Positions 8,272 through 15,935 of a stretch of 64,000 bases of DNA are shown piece by piece; position 1 is the stretch's first letter; each line of letters starts with the position of its first letter. The notes below the pieces were generated by a model. It was not told where the DNA came from, did not search any database, and saw nothing but the letters and a program-made list of their open reading frames with translations. The stretch comes from Actinoplanes sp. NBRC 103695 (GTDB taxonomy: Bacteria; Actinomycetota; Actinomycetes; Mycobacteriales; Micromonosporaceae). The stretch spans positions 355,010 to 419,009 of the forward strand of contig NZ_BSTL01000005.1 in assembly GCF_030269485.1 (NCBI RefSeq), in the 5' to 3' direction. A program made the position numbers and the translations under genes.

Positions 8272-9561
8272 ATGGGTGGAACGGGCGGCGAGATCGTCCT
8301 GGTCCTGATTCTGGTGCTGGTCAACGCGGCTTTCTCGGGCAGCGAGATGGCACTGGTCCAGCTCCGGGAGAGCCAGATCCAGCGGCTCGAACGGCAGTCC
8401 CGGCGCGGGCGGGTGCTGGCGCGCCTGTCGCGGGATCCGAACCGGTTCCTGGCCACCATCCAGATCGGCATCACGCTGGCCGGTTTCCTGGCGTCGGCGG
8501 CCGCCGCGGTCTCGCTGTCCCAGCCGCTGGTCGAGCCGCTCGGCTTCCTCGGCGCGGCCGCCCAGCCGACCGCGATCGTGCTGGTCACCATCGCGCTGAC
8601 CTTCATCACGCTGGTGCTGGGCGAGCTCGCGCCGAAGCGGATCGCGATGCAGCGGGCCGAGGGCTGGGCGATGCTGGTGGCGCGCCCGCTGGACGTTCTC
8701 TCGGCGGTCTCGCGTCCGGTGGTGTGGCTGCTCGGCGTGTCGACCGACGTGGTGGTGCGGCTGGCCGGCGGCGACCCGAAGGCCAAACGCGAGGAGGTCA
8801 GCACCGAGGAGATCCGCGACATGGTCGCCGCCCAGCAGGACTTCTCGGCCGAGCAGCGGACCATCATCAGCGGCGCGTTCGAGATCGCCGACCGGATCCT
8901 GCGGGAGATCCTGGTGCCCCGCCGCGACGTGCTCAGCCTGCCCACCGGCACCCCGGCGAACGAGGCGTTGAAGCTGCTGATGGACAGCGGCCACTCCCGG
9001 GCGCCGGTGGTCGGCCCCGCCGGACTGGACGACGTGATCGGCGTGGTGCACCTGCGCGACCTGATCGACGCGACCGGCCCGGTCGACGGGGTCGCCCGGG
9101 CCGGCCTCTTCCTGCCCGAGACGCTGCGGGTGTCGGACGCGCTGCGCCAGCTCCGGGTGGAACGCCACCAGCTGGCCATGGTGGTCGACGAGCGGGGCGC
9201 GATCGACGGCATCATCACCATGGAGGACCTGGTCGAGGAGATCGTCGGCGAGATCTACGACGAGACGGACCGCGACGTGCAGGCGGTGGTCCGGGAGGAC
9301 GACGGCGCGCTGCTCATGCCCGGCTCGTTCCCGATCCACGACCTGCCCGACATCGGCTTCGAGGGCGACGGCCACGACGAGGGCGACTACACCACGGTCG
9401 CCGGGATGGTCCTGGCCGCGCTCGGCCACATCCCGACCGCTCCCGGCGAGGTGGTGGAGCTGCCCGAGTTCACCGCCGAGGTGGTCGAGGTGACCGGCCG
9501 GGCGATCACCAAGATCCGGCTGCGCCCGGTCGACCGCCCCGACGAGGACGACGACGATTAG
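8272..9561 (+). CDS. CNNM/CorC (HlyC) family transporter-associated protein
   Basis: The 429-residue protein has an N-terminal DUF21 (CNNM) membrane domain with about four hydrophobic segments (residues 5-155) and the family phrase 'NAAFSGSEMAL'. Two CBS domains ('LVPRRDVLSLP', 'MVVDERGAIDGIITMEDLVEEIVGEI') and a CorC_HlyC C-terminal domain follow. Family members are linked to Mg2+ or Co2+ efflux; the 'hemolysin' name is historical. An in-frame ATG 9 bp upstream (8263) is an alternative start. A bidirectional hairpin follows the stop. It ends in an acidic tail of five consecutive Asp. Confidence 0.88.
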   Translation: MGGTGGEIVLVLILVLVNAAFSGSEMALVQLRESQIQRLERQSRRGRVLARLSRDPNRFLATIQIGITLAGFLASAAAAVSLSQPLVEPLGFLGAAAQPTAIVLVTIALTFITLVLGELAPKRIAMQRAEGWAMLVARPLDVLSAVSRPVVWLLGVSTDVVVRLAGGDPKAKREEVSTEEIRDMVAAQQDFSAEQRTIISGAFEIADRILREILVPRRDVLSLPTGTPANEALKLLMDSGHSRAPVVGPAGLDDVIGVVHLRDLIDATGPVDGVARAGLFLPETLRVSDALRQLRVERHQLAMVVDERGAIDGIITMEDLVEEIVGEIYDETDRDVQAVVREDDGALLMPGSFPIHDLPDIGFEGDGHDEGDYTTVAGMVLAALGHIPTAPGEVVELPEFTAEVVEVTGRAITKIRLRPVDRPDEDDDD

Positions 9562-9569
9562 GTTGTGTC

Positions 9570-9608
9570 TCGTGGATCAGCCACACCGCAGCCCTGGCTG
9601 ATCCACGA
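9570..9608. terminator. Bidirectional terminator between convergent genes
   Basis: A perfect 14-bp stem (TCGTGGATCAGCCA at 9570-9583 with 9595-9608) and an 11-nt loop fill the gap between the stop of the CNNM gene (9561) and that of the convergent SDR (9615). Confidence 0.8.
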
Positions 9609-9614
9609 CAACAC

Positions 9615-10424
9615 CTAGGCGGCTCGCGCGGCCAGGTGGCGCCAGGCCTCCCAGGTCGCCAGCCGCTCCCGATAGGCCTTCTCGGCGATCGGATACGGGT
9701 ATTCGCCCAGGAACAACCGCAGCGGCGGGTCGTCGGCGTCGACCAGGTCGAGGATCACCGGCGCGGTGACCGCCGGATCCCGGGGCGCCCGGGCGCCGGC
9801 CCCGGAACGGCGCGCCTCCCGGATCGGCTCGTAGGCCGCGATCGGATCGGTGTGCACGGCCGACGACCCGGACCAGTCGGTGCCGTACGGGCCGGGCTCC
9901 ACGATCGTCACCCGGATCCCGAGCGGGCCGACCTCCTGGGCCAGCGCCTCGCTCATCCCCTCCAGCGCCCACTTGGACGCGTTGTAGAGGCTCAGCGTCG
10001 GGAAGGCCACCAGCCCGCCGATGCTGGAGACCTGCAGGAGGTGGCCGCCGCGCTGCGTACGCATGAGGGGAAGCGCGGCCTGAGTCACCCAGAGCGCGCC
10101 CAGCAGGTTGGTGTCGATCTGGGCCCGCGCCTGTTCCTCGGTCGTCTCCTCGAGCATCCCGAAGAGCCCGTAGCCGGCGTTGTTGACCACCACGTCGAGA
10201 CCGCCCAGCGTGTCCGCGGCCCGGGCGACCGCGGCGAAGGCGGCGGCCCGATCGGTGACGTCCAGCTCGAGCGGGAGGAGACGGTCGCCGTGCGCGCCGG
10301 CCAGCGGCCGCAGGGCGTCCAGGTGGCGGGCGGTGGCGGCGACCCGGTCGCCCCGGGCCAGGGCGGCTGCCGCCCACAGCTGCCCGAAGCCGCGCGAGGC
10401 GCCGGTGATGAACCATGTCTTCAT
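9615..10424 (-). CDS. Short-chain dehydrogenase/reductase
   Basis: The 269-residue classical SDR has a cofactor motif 'TGASRGFG' (about residues 6-13), 'NNAGYG' near 80, and the catalytic set Ser ('QVSSIGG') and Tyr-x-x-x-Lys ('YNASK'). It is an NAD(P)H-dependent oxidoreductase of unknown substrate. The ATG at 10424 follows GGTGGAG. It is divergent from an XRE regulator 65 bp away, an arrangement common for MmyB-like regulators and the SDR they control. Confidence 0.88.
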   Translation of the reverse strand: MKTWFITGASRGFGQLWAAAALARGDRVAATARHLDALRPLAGAHGDRLLPLELDVTDRAAAFAAVARAADTLGGLDVVVNNAGYGLFGMLEETTEEQARAQIDTNLLGALWVTQAALPLMRTQRGGHLLQVSSIGGLVAFPTLSLYNASKWALEGMSEALAQEVGPLGIRVTIVEPGPYGTDWSGSSAVHTDPIAAYEPIREARRSGAGARAPRDPAVTAPVILDLVDADDPPLRLFLGEYPYPIAEKAYRERLATWEAWRHLAARAA

Positions 10425-10489
10425 GGCTCCACCGTGCGCCCGCCGCCGGCCCGCAGCCAGCACCCTGGCGGGGCTACCCTGCGAGGACG

Positions 10490-11245
10490 ATGACCCTGCT
10501 CGGTGACTTCCTCAAGGCGCGACGAGGCCGCATCGGTCCGGCTGACGCCGGGCTGCCGTCGCTCGGCCGGCGCCGGGTGCCCGGCCTTCGCCGTGACGAA
10601 CTGGCCGGCCTGGCCGGGCTCAGCGAGCACTACCTGACCCGGCTCGAGCAGGGCGTCGACCGGCATCCGTCGCCGCAGGTGCTGCGGTCACTCGCGCGGG
10701 CGTTGCGGCTGGACCCGGACGAGGCGGCGCACCTGTTCACGCTCGCTCGCGCCGACCCGCCGCCGGTGTCCGCCGACAGCCCGGTGACACCCGACCTGCA
10801 GGAGCTCCTCGACTCCTGGCCGGACAGCGCCGCCTACGTGCGCAACCGGCGCTTCGACGTGCTCGCGGGCAACAAAGCGGCGCTGGCGCTGGCCCCGATG
10901 TACTCGCCGGGGCACAACCTGGTCCGCGACATCTTCCTGGACCCGGCGGCCCGGACGCTCTTCCCCGACTGGGCCACGGTCGCGGCGCAGACGGCGGCGG
11001 CACTGCGGGCCGAGGCGGACCTCACCGATCCGCGGGTGGTCGCGCTGGTCGGCGAGCTCTCGGTGGATGCGGACTTCCGGCGGCTGTGGGCACTTCATGA
11101 CGTACGACCGACGCGGGCCGAGCGCAAGGAGTTCGAGCACCCGGTGTACGGCCCGCTGTCGGTCCGCCGCCAGACGCTGACCGTCGCCGGCGCCGAGGAT
11201 CAGGTGATCATCGTCTACTCGGGCGATGTGCTCCCTCCTCGGTGA
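10490..11245 (+). CDS. XRE-family regulator with MmyB-like ligand domain
   Basis: The 251-residue protein has an N-terminal helix-turn-helix (about residues 10-75; 'LRRDELAGLAGLSEHYLTRL', 'SPQVLRSLARALRLD'). An MmyB-like C-terminal domain follows, with the typical 'NRRFDVLAGNKAALAL' and 'HPVYGPLSVRRQTL' segments; in related proteins it binds fatty-acid-like ligands. The ATG at 10490 is preceded by GAGGAC. It probably controls the divergent SDR and itself. Confidence 0.9.
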   Translation: MTLLGDFLKARRGRIGPADAGLPSLGRRRVPGLRRDELAGLAGLSEHYLTRLEQGVDRHPSPQVLRSLARALRLDPDEAAHLFTLARADPPPVSADSPVTPDLQELLDSWPDSAAYVRNRRFDVLAGNKAALALAPMYSPGHNLVRDIFLDPAARTLFPDWATVAAQTAAALRAEADLTDPRVVALVGELSVDADFRRLWALHDVRPTRAERKEFEHPVYGPLSVRRQTLTVAGAEDQVIIVYSGDVLPPR

Positions 11246-11338
11246 CCTGAGCTCTGCCGGGCTCGTCATCACCCATGACGGAGCGGAATCGAGGAAGGTT
11301 ACGCGCGGACCGCGATCGTCGACGGACTCCCCGGCGCC

Positions 11339-12292
11339 TCAGCGCCGGCCGGCGGCCGCGGAGAGAGTCAGGGCTCGGTGCAGAACGCGGGCGTCGCCGA
11401 GCATGCCGCGCAGGCGGCGTTCCAGGCCGGCGATCGGGATCAGGTTTTGCGGGGCGCGCGGGTCCTTGTAGGCCGACGACGCGAACCGGGGCACCGTCAC
11501 CGCGGACAGATCGGCCAGCTCCACCGCCTGCTCGATGGTGAGGTCGGCGGAGCACTCGATGCGCACGATGCCGGCCCACGGCGCGCCGCTGCTGCCGGGC
11601 AGGCGCAGGTACCAGCTCCAGCCGCCCCACAGCGAACCCATCTTGAACACCGGCGTGCGCTGACCCGGCAGCAGACTCGTGACCACGCCGGTGAGCTGGG
11701 CCGAAAGATATTGCCGCTGCTGGGTCTTCACATAGCCGAGGGTGCGGGGCAGCTGGCGGCGGCTGCGCAGCGGACCGTCGACCACCAGCAGGTCGTCCTC
11801 CTCGCGGGCGGCCGACGAAACCGCGATCTCCAGCTCGGTGAGCGGCGCCTGCACGGCCGCGGGCAGCTTGCTCACCTCGCCGGAGCCGCTGACCCGGCGG
11901 ACCGTGTAGCGCACCGAACCCGCCTGCACGTCCTCGGCGGACGGGCTGGCCGTGAAGAGCCCCCGGCCGACCTGCGCGCCGGCCACCAGCTCGGCCACGC
12001 CGTTCGCCAGGTCGCAGCGGACCACCCCGGCGGCGAAGGAGGCGGCCAGCCCGGCGTACGAGGTGCCGTCGTCCTCCCGGGTCCAGAGCAGGGCGTCGTT
12101 GCGCCGCACCCCGTCGACCAGCAGCACCACGTCGGGGCAGCGGGCGCCACGGCCGGCGTCGATCGGGGCCCACTCCGCGTCGGGCACCTCGTGGTGCGTC
12201 TCGACCTGGGCGGTGCTCGGCGAGGCCGGACCGTCCCCGCCGTCACCCTCGAACGCGGCGCCGTAGGACGGATCCCACGAGTCGACGAACAT
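11339..12292 (-). CDS. nurA: NurA-family 5'-3' nuclease
   Basis: The 317-residue protein fits the NurA nuclease fold. A first-strand Asp lies in 'DVVLLVDGVRRND' (Asp60). A second acidic strand 'LLVVDGPLRSR' is followed by 'LGYVKTQQRQYL', and the closing segment 'YKDPRAPQNLIPIAGLERRL' is typical of the family. NurA is the nuclease partner of the HerA translocase and resects DNA ends with Mre11-Rad50 in archaea. The gene starts 5 bp after the sbcC stop and is the last of the herA-sbcD-sbcC-nurA run. The ATG at 12292 is the only start consistent with homology. A short hairpin (11331-11348) overlaps its stop and may terminate the operon. Confidence 0.82.
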   Translation of the reverse strand: MFVDSWDPSYGAAFEGDGGDGPASPSTAQVETHHEVPDAEWAPIDAGRGARCPDVVLLVDGVRRNDALLWTREDDGTSYAGLAASFAAGVVRCDLANGVAELVAGAQVGRGLFTASPSAEDVQAGSVRYTVRRVSGSGEVSKLPAAVQAPLTELEIAVSSAAREEDDLLVVDGPLRSRRQLPRTLGYVKTQQRQYLSAQLTGVVTSLLPGQRTPVFKMGSLWGGWSWYLRLPGSSGAPWAGIVRIECSADLTIEQAVELADLSAVTVPRFASSAYKDPRAPQNLIPIAGLERRLRGMLGDARVLHRALTLSAAAGRR

Positions 12293-12297
12293 CGCGG

Positions 12298-14781
12298 TCA
12301 AAGGCCGACCCTTTCCACGTACGCGGTCCGCGCGTCCTTGTGCACCTCGAAGCGCACCGGCACCCGCTCGGCCAGGGCGTTCACGTGGGTGACCACCCCG
12401 ACCATCCGGTCGCCGCGCGCGGCCAGGTTTTCCAGGGTCGCCGCGACCACGTCGAGCGTGGTGGCGTCGAGCGTGCCGAACCCCTCGTCGAGCACGATCG
12501 ACTCCAGGCTGGCGGCGGTCGCGGACATGCCGGCGAGCTGCTCGGACAGGGCCAGCGCGAGGGCCAGCGACGCCTGGAACGTCTCGCCGCCGGACAGCGT
12601 CCGCACGCCGCGGCGCAGGTCGGCGTCGAAGTGGTCGACGACCCAGAACTCGCCCTTCTCGTGGATCAGGTCGTACTGCCCGCCGGTCAGCTCCCGCAGA
12701 ATGCCGGAGGCGCCGTCCACCAGCAGGTCCAATGCCTCCTCGAGAAGCCAGCGCTCGAAGTTGTTGGCCCGCAGATGCCCGGCCAGCGACTTGGCCACCT
12801 GCGCCTCGCGGGCCAGCGTGGCGCGCTGCTCGGTGAAGTCGCGGGCCTGCTCGCGGCGGTCGACCAACCGCTGCCAGGCCGACCCGGCGCGTTCCGCGGC
12901 CACCGCGGCGGCCCGGATGAGACCGGAGTCGTCCCGCGGCGCCGAAAGGCCGGCCTCGGTGAACAGGGCCGCGATGGCGTCGAAGGCGGACTGGGTGGCG
13001 CCGTGGGCGAGCGCGACCGCGTCCTCGGCCGACCCGAGGGCCGCCGTCCGGTTCGTCCGCTCGACCGAAGCCCACTCCACCAGGGTGGACCAGGCCTGTG
13101 CCAGGTCGTCGCGATCGGCCGGCGGGGGCGAGAAACGCGCCACCGCGTCCCGGGTGGTGTCGAACGCCCGCCACGCCGACCGCTGCTGATCCTCCGCCAC
13201 GGCCACCGCGCGCTGCGCCTTCCGTTGCGCCTCCCGGGCGGCGCGGACCCGCGTGCCCGCCTCCTCGAGTCGTTTCTGCAACTTGTTCAGCTCGGCCAGG
13301 CGCTGCTGGACCGCCTCGACGCCGGGCGAGTCGGCGACCACCGCGCGCACCTCGGCCAGCCGGGACATGTGGTGTTCCAGCTGGGCGCTCTTGCGCTCGA
13401 GGTTGCTCTCCAGCTTGCGGGCCACCGCGTCGCGCTGTTTCCACGCCGCCTCGGCGACCTCGGCCGCGGACCGGGCCGCCTTGCCGGTGGCCTCCGCCGC
13501 CTGCACGGCCGAGCCGGTCGGCATCGCGGGCACGTCGGTCACGGTCTGCTCGCACACCGGGCAGTGGTCGCCCGCACTCAGGTGCGCCCGCAGCGCCACG
13601 GCCCGGTCCAGTTTCTGCGCCTCGGTGTAGTCGGCGCGCGCCTGCTCGAGCAGCTGGGTGGCGCCCAGGTGCGCGGAGTGCGCGAGGTCGGCGGCGGTCG
13701 AGGCGTCCTCGAATTCGACCTTGGCCACGGTCACCTCGCCGGCGAACCACTCGGCCTGGCCGGTCAGCCTGTCCAGCTCGGCGTGCCTGTCCAGCAGCAG
13801 CTTGAGCGAGCCCGGGTCACCGGCCGCGGTCAGCTCGCCGCGGATCTTCTCCTCGCGCTCCTCGGCGATCCGCACCTCGTCGGCCGCCGCGGTCGCCGTC
13901 TCGCGGGCGGCGGACACCGCGGCCACCAGCTCGGCGCTGCCGTCCGGTGTGCGTACCCCGGTCAGCGCCGCCACCTCGGCCCGCAGCGCGTCGCGGGCCT
14001 GCGCCGCCGTGGCCTCGCGTCCCCGGATCTCGCGCAGGCCCGGCACCGCGGCCTCGACGGCCGTGGCCAGGTCGCGCATCTGGGTCAGCTGCGCCTCGGC
14101 GGTCGCGACCGCCTCGTCGTCGGCGTCGGCCAGGCCCTCCAGCAGCTGGTCGATGGCGGCCAGCTTGCCCTCGGCGGTGCTGCTGCGCGTGGTGGCGAGC
14201 TGCTGCACCTCCTCGTAGACGTGCAGGCCGAGAAGGTTGACCAGGATCTGCTGGCGGGTGGCCGGCTTGGCGTGCAGGAAGTCGGCGAACTGGCCCTGCG
14301 GGAGCACCACGCAGCTGGTGAACTGCTCGTACGGCAGGCCGACCGCCTCGATCACCGCGCGGTCCATCTCGGCCGGAGTGCCGGCCAGCACCTCGCCCAG
14401 GTCGTCCAGGCTCATGCCGGTGTCCAGCCGGGACACGTCGAAGCCGGGCGGCATCAGCTGGAGGCCCGCGCCGGAGGTCTTCACGTTGCCGCGGCCGTCC
14501 CGGCGCACCACGCGGGTGGCGACGTAGCGGTCGCCGGCCGACTCGAAGACCAGCCGGACCCGGGCCTCGGTGGCCGACGGGGACAGCGCGTTGACGATGC
14601 CGCGGGCGCCGCCCCAGCGCGGGACCGTGCCGTAGAGCGCGAAGCAGATGCCGTCGAGCACCGTCGACTTGCCCGAGCCGGTCGGCCCGACCAGCGCGAA
14701 GTAGTCGGCGTCGGTGAAGTCCACCGTGGTCTCGTCGCGGAACACGGTGAAACCGGCCATGTCGAGTCGCAGGGGCCTCAT
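12298..14781 (-). CDS. sbcC: SbcC/Rad50-type SMC exonuclease subunit
   Basis: The 827-residue protein has the split ABC ATPase of Rad50/SbcC. Walker A is 'GPTGSGKST' (about residues 31-39). Long coiled coils flank a zinc hook 'CPVC' near residue 407. The C-terminal half carries the signature 'TLSGGETF' and Walker B 'SIVLDEGFGTLD'. It partners SbcD in ATP-dependent processing of DNA ends and hairpins. Its ATG overlaps the sbcD stop (ATGA), and nurA starts 5 bp after its own stop, so the genes are translationally coupled. At 827 residues it is shorter than E. coli SbcC and nearer archaeal Rad50 in size. Confidence 0.93.
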   Translation of the reverse strand: MRPLRLDMAGFTVFRDETTVDFTDADYFALVGPTGSGKSTVLDGICFALYGTVPRWGGARGIVNALSPSATEARVRLVFESAGDRYVATRVVRRDGRGNVKTSGAGLQLMPPGFDVSRLDTGMSLDDLGEVLAGTPAEMDRAVIEAVGLPYEQFTSCVVLPQGQFADFLHAKPATRQQILVNLLGLHVYEEVQQLATTRSSTAEGKLAAIDQLLEGLADADDEAVATAEAQLTQMRDLATAVEAAVPGLREIRGREATAAQARDALRAEVAALTGVRTPDGSAELVAAVSAARETATAAADEVRIAEEREEKIRGELTAAGDPGSLKLLLDRHAELDRLTGQAEWFAGEVTVAKVEFEDASTAADLAHSAHLGATQLLEQARADYTEAQKLDRAVALRAHLSAGDHCPVCEQTVTDVPAMPTGSAVQAAEATGKAARSAAEVAEAAWKQRDAVARKLESNLERKSAQLEHHMSRLAEVRAVVADSPGVEAVQQRLAELNKLQKRLEEAGTRVRAAREAQRKAQRAVAVAEDQQRSAWRAFDTTRDAVARFSPPPADRDDLAQAWSTLVEWASVERTNRTAALGSAEDAVALAHGATQSAFDAIAALFTEAGLSAPRDDSGLIRAAAVAAERAGSAWQRLVDRREQARDFTEQRATLAREAQVAKSLAGHLRANNFERWLLEEALDLLVDGASGILRELTGGQYDLIHEKGEFWVVDHFDADLRRGVRTLSGGETFQASLALALALSEQLAGMSATAASLESIVLDEGFGTLDATTLDVVAATLENLAARGDRMVGVVTHVNALAERVPVRFEVHKDARTAYVERVGL

Positions 14782-15926
14782 TGAGTGGAGCTCACCTCGT
14801 CGTACAGCTCGTCGAACAGTTCCCGGACGCCGTCCTCGGGCGTGCCGCGGCTGTCCAGGTAGTCGCCGAACAGCTGGCGCGGGGTGCGGCCCTGCCGCTG
14901 GGCCTGTGCCCCCTTACGGTCGGGCACCATCTCGGGGTCGATCCGGACCTCGAGCGCGTTGGGCAACAAGTCCTGTACGTCCTCTCGCAGGCCGGCCCGC
15001 GGGGTCTCCCGCACGAAGACACGAAGCCAGGCTTCCGGAAGGTTCACCTTCGACAACTGTTCCAGGGTGCCGCGCACGGTCCGCAGCACCTTGGCCGCCT
15101 CCACCGGCACGTCCCGGACGCGGGCGGCCTTGTCGGCGGAGACATCGACGATGGACACGCCGCAGACGTTCTCCTCCTCGCCGAAGTCGATGGCCAGCGG
15201 GCTGCCGCAGTAGCGCACCGGGCAGGGGCCGATCACCTGCTGGGCGCGGTGCAGGTGGCCGAGCGCGACATAGTGCGCGGTGGCCGGGAAGACGGTCGCG
15301 GGCACCGCGTAGCCCATCACGGTGTGCGCCTCCCGTTCGCCGCCGCCGGTGCTCGCGCCGACCACGGTCACGTGCGCGGTCAGGAGATTGACCACGCCGG
15401 GCTCGGCGAATTTCTCGCTCAGGCGGGCGATCAGGCGGGCGAGATGATCCGCGTACGTCTGCTGCGTCTCGGCCGCGCTCAACTCGTACATCTCGGCGGC
15501 CCGGATCGCGTACCGCTGGGAGAGGAACGGGAGGGCGACCAGCTGCCAGCGCTCGCCGCTGCCCGTGACGCCGGTGATGAGCAGGTCATCGGCGTTGGCG
15601 GACACCGCGCCCCGGACGGTGATGCCGGCCGCCTCCGCCCACGGCCGCAGCGCGTCCAGGGCCGGGCCGTTGTCGTGGTTGCCGCCGATCGCCACCACCT
15701 CGGCGCCCGTGCGGCGCAGCGCGGACAGGGCGCGGGTCACCAGCCGGGTCGAGGCCGGGGTCGGCGCTGCCGTGTCGTACAGGTCGCCGGAGATCAGCAC
15801 CAGGTCGGGCCGCTCCCGCTCGGCGATCGCGATCACCTCGGCGAGCACCGCCTTGTGCTCGTCCTCGCGGTTGTGACCCTTCAAGACCTTGCCAACGTGC
15901 CAGTCGGACGTGTGCAGAACGCGCAT
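14778..15926 (-). CDS. sbcD: SbcD/Mre11-type exonuclease subunit
   Basis: The 382-residue metallophosphoesterase shows all Mre11/SbcD motifs in order: 'DWHVGK' (residues 8-13), 'SGDLYD' (about 46-51), 'GGNHDN' (about 81-86), 'LLTAHV' and 'GHLHRA'. These residues bind the two catalytic metals. It supplies the nuclease activity of the SbcCD complex. It starts 9 bp after the stop of the HerA-like gene and overlaps sbcC by 4 bp. AAGG precedes its ATG. Confidence 0.94.
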   Translation of the reverse strand: MRVLHTSDWHVGKVLKGHNREDEHKAVLAEVIAIAERERPDLVLISGDLYDTAAPTPASTRLVTRALSALRRTGAEVVAIGGNHDNGPALDALRPWAEAAGITVRGAVSANADDLLITGVTGSGERWQLVALPFLSQRYAIRAAEMYELSAAETQQTYADHLARLIARLSEKFAEPGVVNLLTAHVTVVGASTGGGEREAHTVMGYAVPATVFPATAHYVALGHLHRAQQVIGPCPVRYCGSPLAIDFGEEENVCGVSIVDVSADKAARVRDVPVEAAKVLRTVRGTLEQLSKVNLPEAWLRVFVRETPRAGLREDVQDLLPNALEVRIDPEMVPDRKGAQAQRQGRTPRQLFGDYLDSRGTPEDGVRELFDELYDEVSSTQ

Positions 15927-15935
15927 CGGGCAACC

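Noticed and set aside
12340..14784. 814-codon plus-strand open frame opposite sbcC
   Set aside because: Composition is typical antisense noise (His/Arg/Gly-rich), with no domain, while sbcC on the other strand has every Rad50 motif.
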